From Thioalkalivibrio nitratireducens (GTDB lineage: Bacteria > Pseudomonadota > Gammaproteobacteria > Ectothiorhodospirales > Ectothiorhodospiraceae), in the NCBI GenBank assembly GCA_011390385.1, contig JAABSN010000151.1:1-8180 (forward strand): DNA of 8,180 nt, in the 5' to 3' direction. The notes under the pieces are model-generated. The model saw only the letters and a program-made list of their open reading frames with translations. It searched no databases and was not told the DNA's origin. The position numbers and the translations under genes were made by a program. Below, piece by piece: positions 6,883-8,180 of the stretch; the stretch's first letter is position 1; each line of letters starts with the position of its first letter.

Positions 6883-7896
6883 ATGGTAGCAAAGGTACTG
6901 ACGGTCAAACCGGCCCGCCTGCATCAACCGGTCGGCCAGGTGGCTCGGCTGCTGATGCGCAAGCGTCTCGCGGTCGCCGACTCCCTGCTCGAAAGTCTCG
7001 ACGATCCCGAGGCGGTACACGAGTTCCGCGTGGCGATGCGCCGGGCTCGGAGCATCGAGAAGGCCTATCGGCCGTATCTCACAGACGTCGTGAGTCGCAA
7101 ACTGCGGCGCCGCCTGAAGGACGTCGTCGCGGCAACGGGCGCAACCCGCGACACCGAGGTGCAGCTGGAGCGGCTGGCACAGCGCTGCGCGGATCCCAAG
7201 CCGCACCATCGGCCGGGGCTGGAGTGGCTGCGGGAGCGGCTGGAGCAGCGTCTGGACGCGGAACGCGAGCAATTGAAGGCCACGCTCGCCGAGCGCTTTC
7301 GCCTCGTGCACAAACCCCTGCGCGCCCGACTCAAGGCCCGAAGCAATGATGCGCAACCCGGCTTCGCCGAAGTGACCGCGGGCCTTCTGTTGGAAGTCGC
7401 GGGGGATTTCTCGACGCGCTGTGCCCAGGTTCTCAATGACAGCTCGGAGGAACCGCTGCACATGGCTCGGATCAGCGGCAAGCGTCTTCGCTATCTGCTG
7501 GAGCCACTGACGCTGGCGTTGCCGCGGTCGGTCGAGCAGGTTGCCGCGCTCAAGGTCCTGCAGGACCTGCTCGGCGAAATCCATGATCTGCAGGTATTCG
7601 GGCAGGAACTCGCCGCGGCCTCGGAAGAGGCGGGGGCAGCACGTATGCGCCGTCTGATCGAGATGTCGTTGACCCTGCCACTGGATGCGCCGGAACTCGA
7701 GCGTGCCCGGCAGGAAGATGAACGGGCCGGGTTGATGTCGCTCGCTCGGGATCTGCGAACGCGCCAGATCGACCTTGTGGAGCATCTGCGTGCCCGGCTT
7801 CGTGCCGGCGCGGCGGAGGCATTGGCAGCCAGCGTGCGCGAGACTGCCCGGGATTGTGGACGCGCCGCCTTGCCAGAATCCACCGGCACTTCCTGA
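6883..7896 (+). CDS. CHAD-domain protein (polyphosphate-associated family)
   Basis: A 337-residue soluble, helical, highly basic protein filled by one CHAD domain. The first half shows DPEAVHEFRVAMRRAR (His46, Arg49, Arg53, Arg54, Arg56) and the second half the matching PLHMARISGKRLRYLLEPL (His193, Arg196, Lys200, Arg201, Arg203), followed by LKVLQDLLGEIHDLQVF. The paired conserved His and Arg/Lys helices are the CHAD hallmark and form a basic surface; CHAD proteins are known to bind inorganic polyphosphate and associate with polyphosphate granules. No CYTH (triphosphate-binding) domain is fused and none is encoded nearby, so this is a stand-alone CHAD protein. ATG 6883 is the first in-frame start after a TAA at 6856-6858, which also ends the acyltransferase gene. 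The gap is 24 bp with no clear ribosome binding site, so read-through or coupling from upstream is likely. Role in polyphosphate binding is inferred from the family. Confidence 0.9.
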   Translation: MVAKVLTVKPARLHQPVGQVARLLMRKRLAVADSLLESLDDPEAVHEFRVAMRRARSIEKAYRPYLTDVVSRKLRRRLKDVVAATGATRDTEVQLERLAQRCADPKPHHRPGLEWLRERLEQRLDAEREQLKATLAERFRLVHKPLRARLKARSNDAQPGFAEVTAGLLLEVAGDFSTRCAQVLNDSSEEPLHMARISGKRLRYLLEPLTLALPRSVEQVAALKVLQDLLGEIHDLQVFGQELAAASEEAGAARMRRLIEMSLTLPLDAPELERARQEDERAGLMSLARDLRTRQIDLVEHLRARLRAGAAEALAASVRETARDCGRAALPESTGTS

Positions 7897-8180
7897 ACAC
7901 TCGACTACTTGGGAATCCGGGGGGCCTCTACCTGGACGAAATCCCAGTCTGTCGAACCCGAAAGCTCCGCCGGTGGACCGCTTCGAGCTGGCTCCAGGTG
8001 GGGCCTATTGACTCCTGCATTAACCCTGCAAGTGATCGTCCGAGAAAGAGATACTGCGCCGTGCGGAAACGAAACGGCGAGGGCATCAGCGCGATGGCCT
8101 TGGTGGCTCCAAGTGGCGCAATCTCGTGGTACCTGCTTGAGTTCGACTCACTGTTTCTGCAACTACCTTGAACGAATTCC
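7897..8180. other. 284-bp terminal stretch with no identified gene
   Basis: No protein family, tRNA or rRNA is recognisable here. Base composition falls from the level of the genes to about 55% G+C or less in the last 80 bases. On the + strand, a frame that enters from inside the CHAD gene stays open to TGA at about 8169-8171. On the - strand, a frame runs from the window edge (8179) down to a stop at 7928-7930, with one internal ATG at 8084-8086 that would give 52 residues. Neither has a convincing ribosome binding site or known domain, so both are unproven. A TTGACT at 8008-8013 resembles a -35 box, but the matching -10 (AGTGAT, 17-bp spacing) is poor. No strong intrinsic terminator for the CHAD gene is visible. 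It may be an ordinary spacer, the tail of a gene facing left, or part of a dispersed element. Confidence 0.5.
7989..8119 (+). repeat. Imperfect 16-bp direct repeat pair, 115 bp apart
   Basis: TGGCTCCAGGTGGGGC (7989-8004) and TGGCTCCAAGTGGCGC (8104-8119) match at 14 of 16 positions in the same orientation. The second copy forms the loop and right arm of an imperfect hairpin (CTTGG 8099-8103, loop 8104-8108, CCAAG 8109-8113, with GAT/ATC pairing further out). The repeat lies outside any gene I can support. Its role is unknown and chance cannot be excluded. Confidence 0.4.

Noticed and set aside
5956..7785. 609-codon open frame on the - strand across the acyltransferase and CHAD genes
   Set aside because: It lies antisense to two genes with clear family motifs, spans their boundary, and its translation shows no recognisable domain. 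It is an effect of GC-rich codon use.
8008..8036. TTGACT with AGTGAT at 17-bp spacing as a sigma-70 promoter
   Set aside because: The -35 match is good, but only three of six -10 positions match and no supported gene follows on the + strand.
7854..8171. 105-codon + strand frame starting inside the CHAD gene
   Set aside because: Its first 40 bases overlap CHAD coding sequence in another frame, there is no ribosome binding site, and no domain is recognisable. The part beyond 7897 is discussed as unexplained sequence.

Overview
This GC-rich window carries seven genes, all on the + strand and tightly packed. The sequence suggests a free-living gammaproteobacterium of the purple-sulfur or Ectothiorhodospiraceae/Chromatiales kind. 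The basis is the gene order DUF4390 - ntrY - ntrX - trkA, a lipid A acyltransferase (so an LPS-making Gram-negative cell), and strong G/C bias at third codon positions. The lineage is an inference from gene content, not a measured placement.

Block 1 (1-5436) is a run of four genes in which each stop overlaps the next start as ATGA. It holds the 3' part of a DUF4390 gene cut by the window edge, the membrane histidine kinase NtrY, its partner response regulator NtrX, and TrkA, the NAD-binding regulatory subunit of Trk potassium uptake. The overlaps imply one polycistronic mRNA with translational coupling. Its promoter must lie left of the window, because none is visible inside. In related genomes the gene before DUF4390 is usually the 16S rRNA methyltransferase gene rsmB; that is expectation only.

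Block 2 (5510-7896) follows a 73-bp gap. It holds a small TPR protein with a good Shine-Dalgarno site, an LpxL/LpxM-family lipid A late acyltransferase that overlaps the TPR gene by ATGA, and, 24 bp further on, a CHAD-domain protein (polyphosphate-associated family).

The last 284 bases (7897-8180) hold no gene I can identify. They are less GC-rich towards the end and contain a 16-bp imperfect direct repeat (14/16), an imperfect hairpin and open frames on both strands without a recognisable product. This could be the edge of a neighbouring gene or a dispersed element.

Most of the window is ordinary core-genome content. I did not find a convincing new multi-gene system. The points most worth a second look are: NtrX has an intact ATPase core but no GAFTGA sigma-54 contact loop; the NtrY PAS region holds four clustered cysteines; a perfect 13-bp dyad covers the ribosome binding site of the TPR gene; and the 3'-terminal stretch is unexplained.
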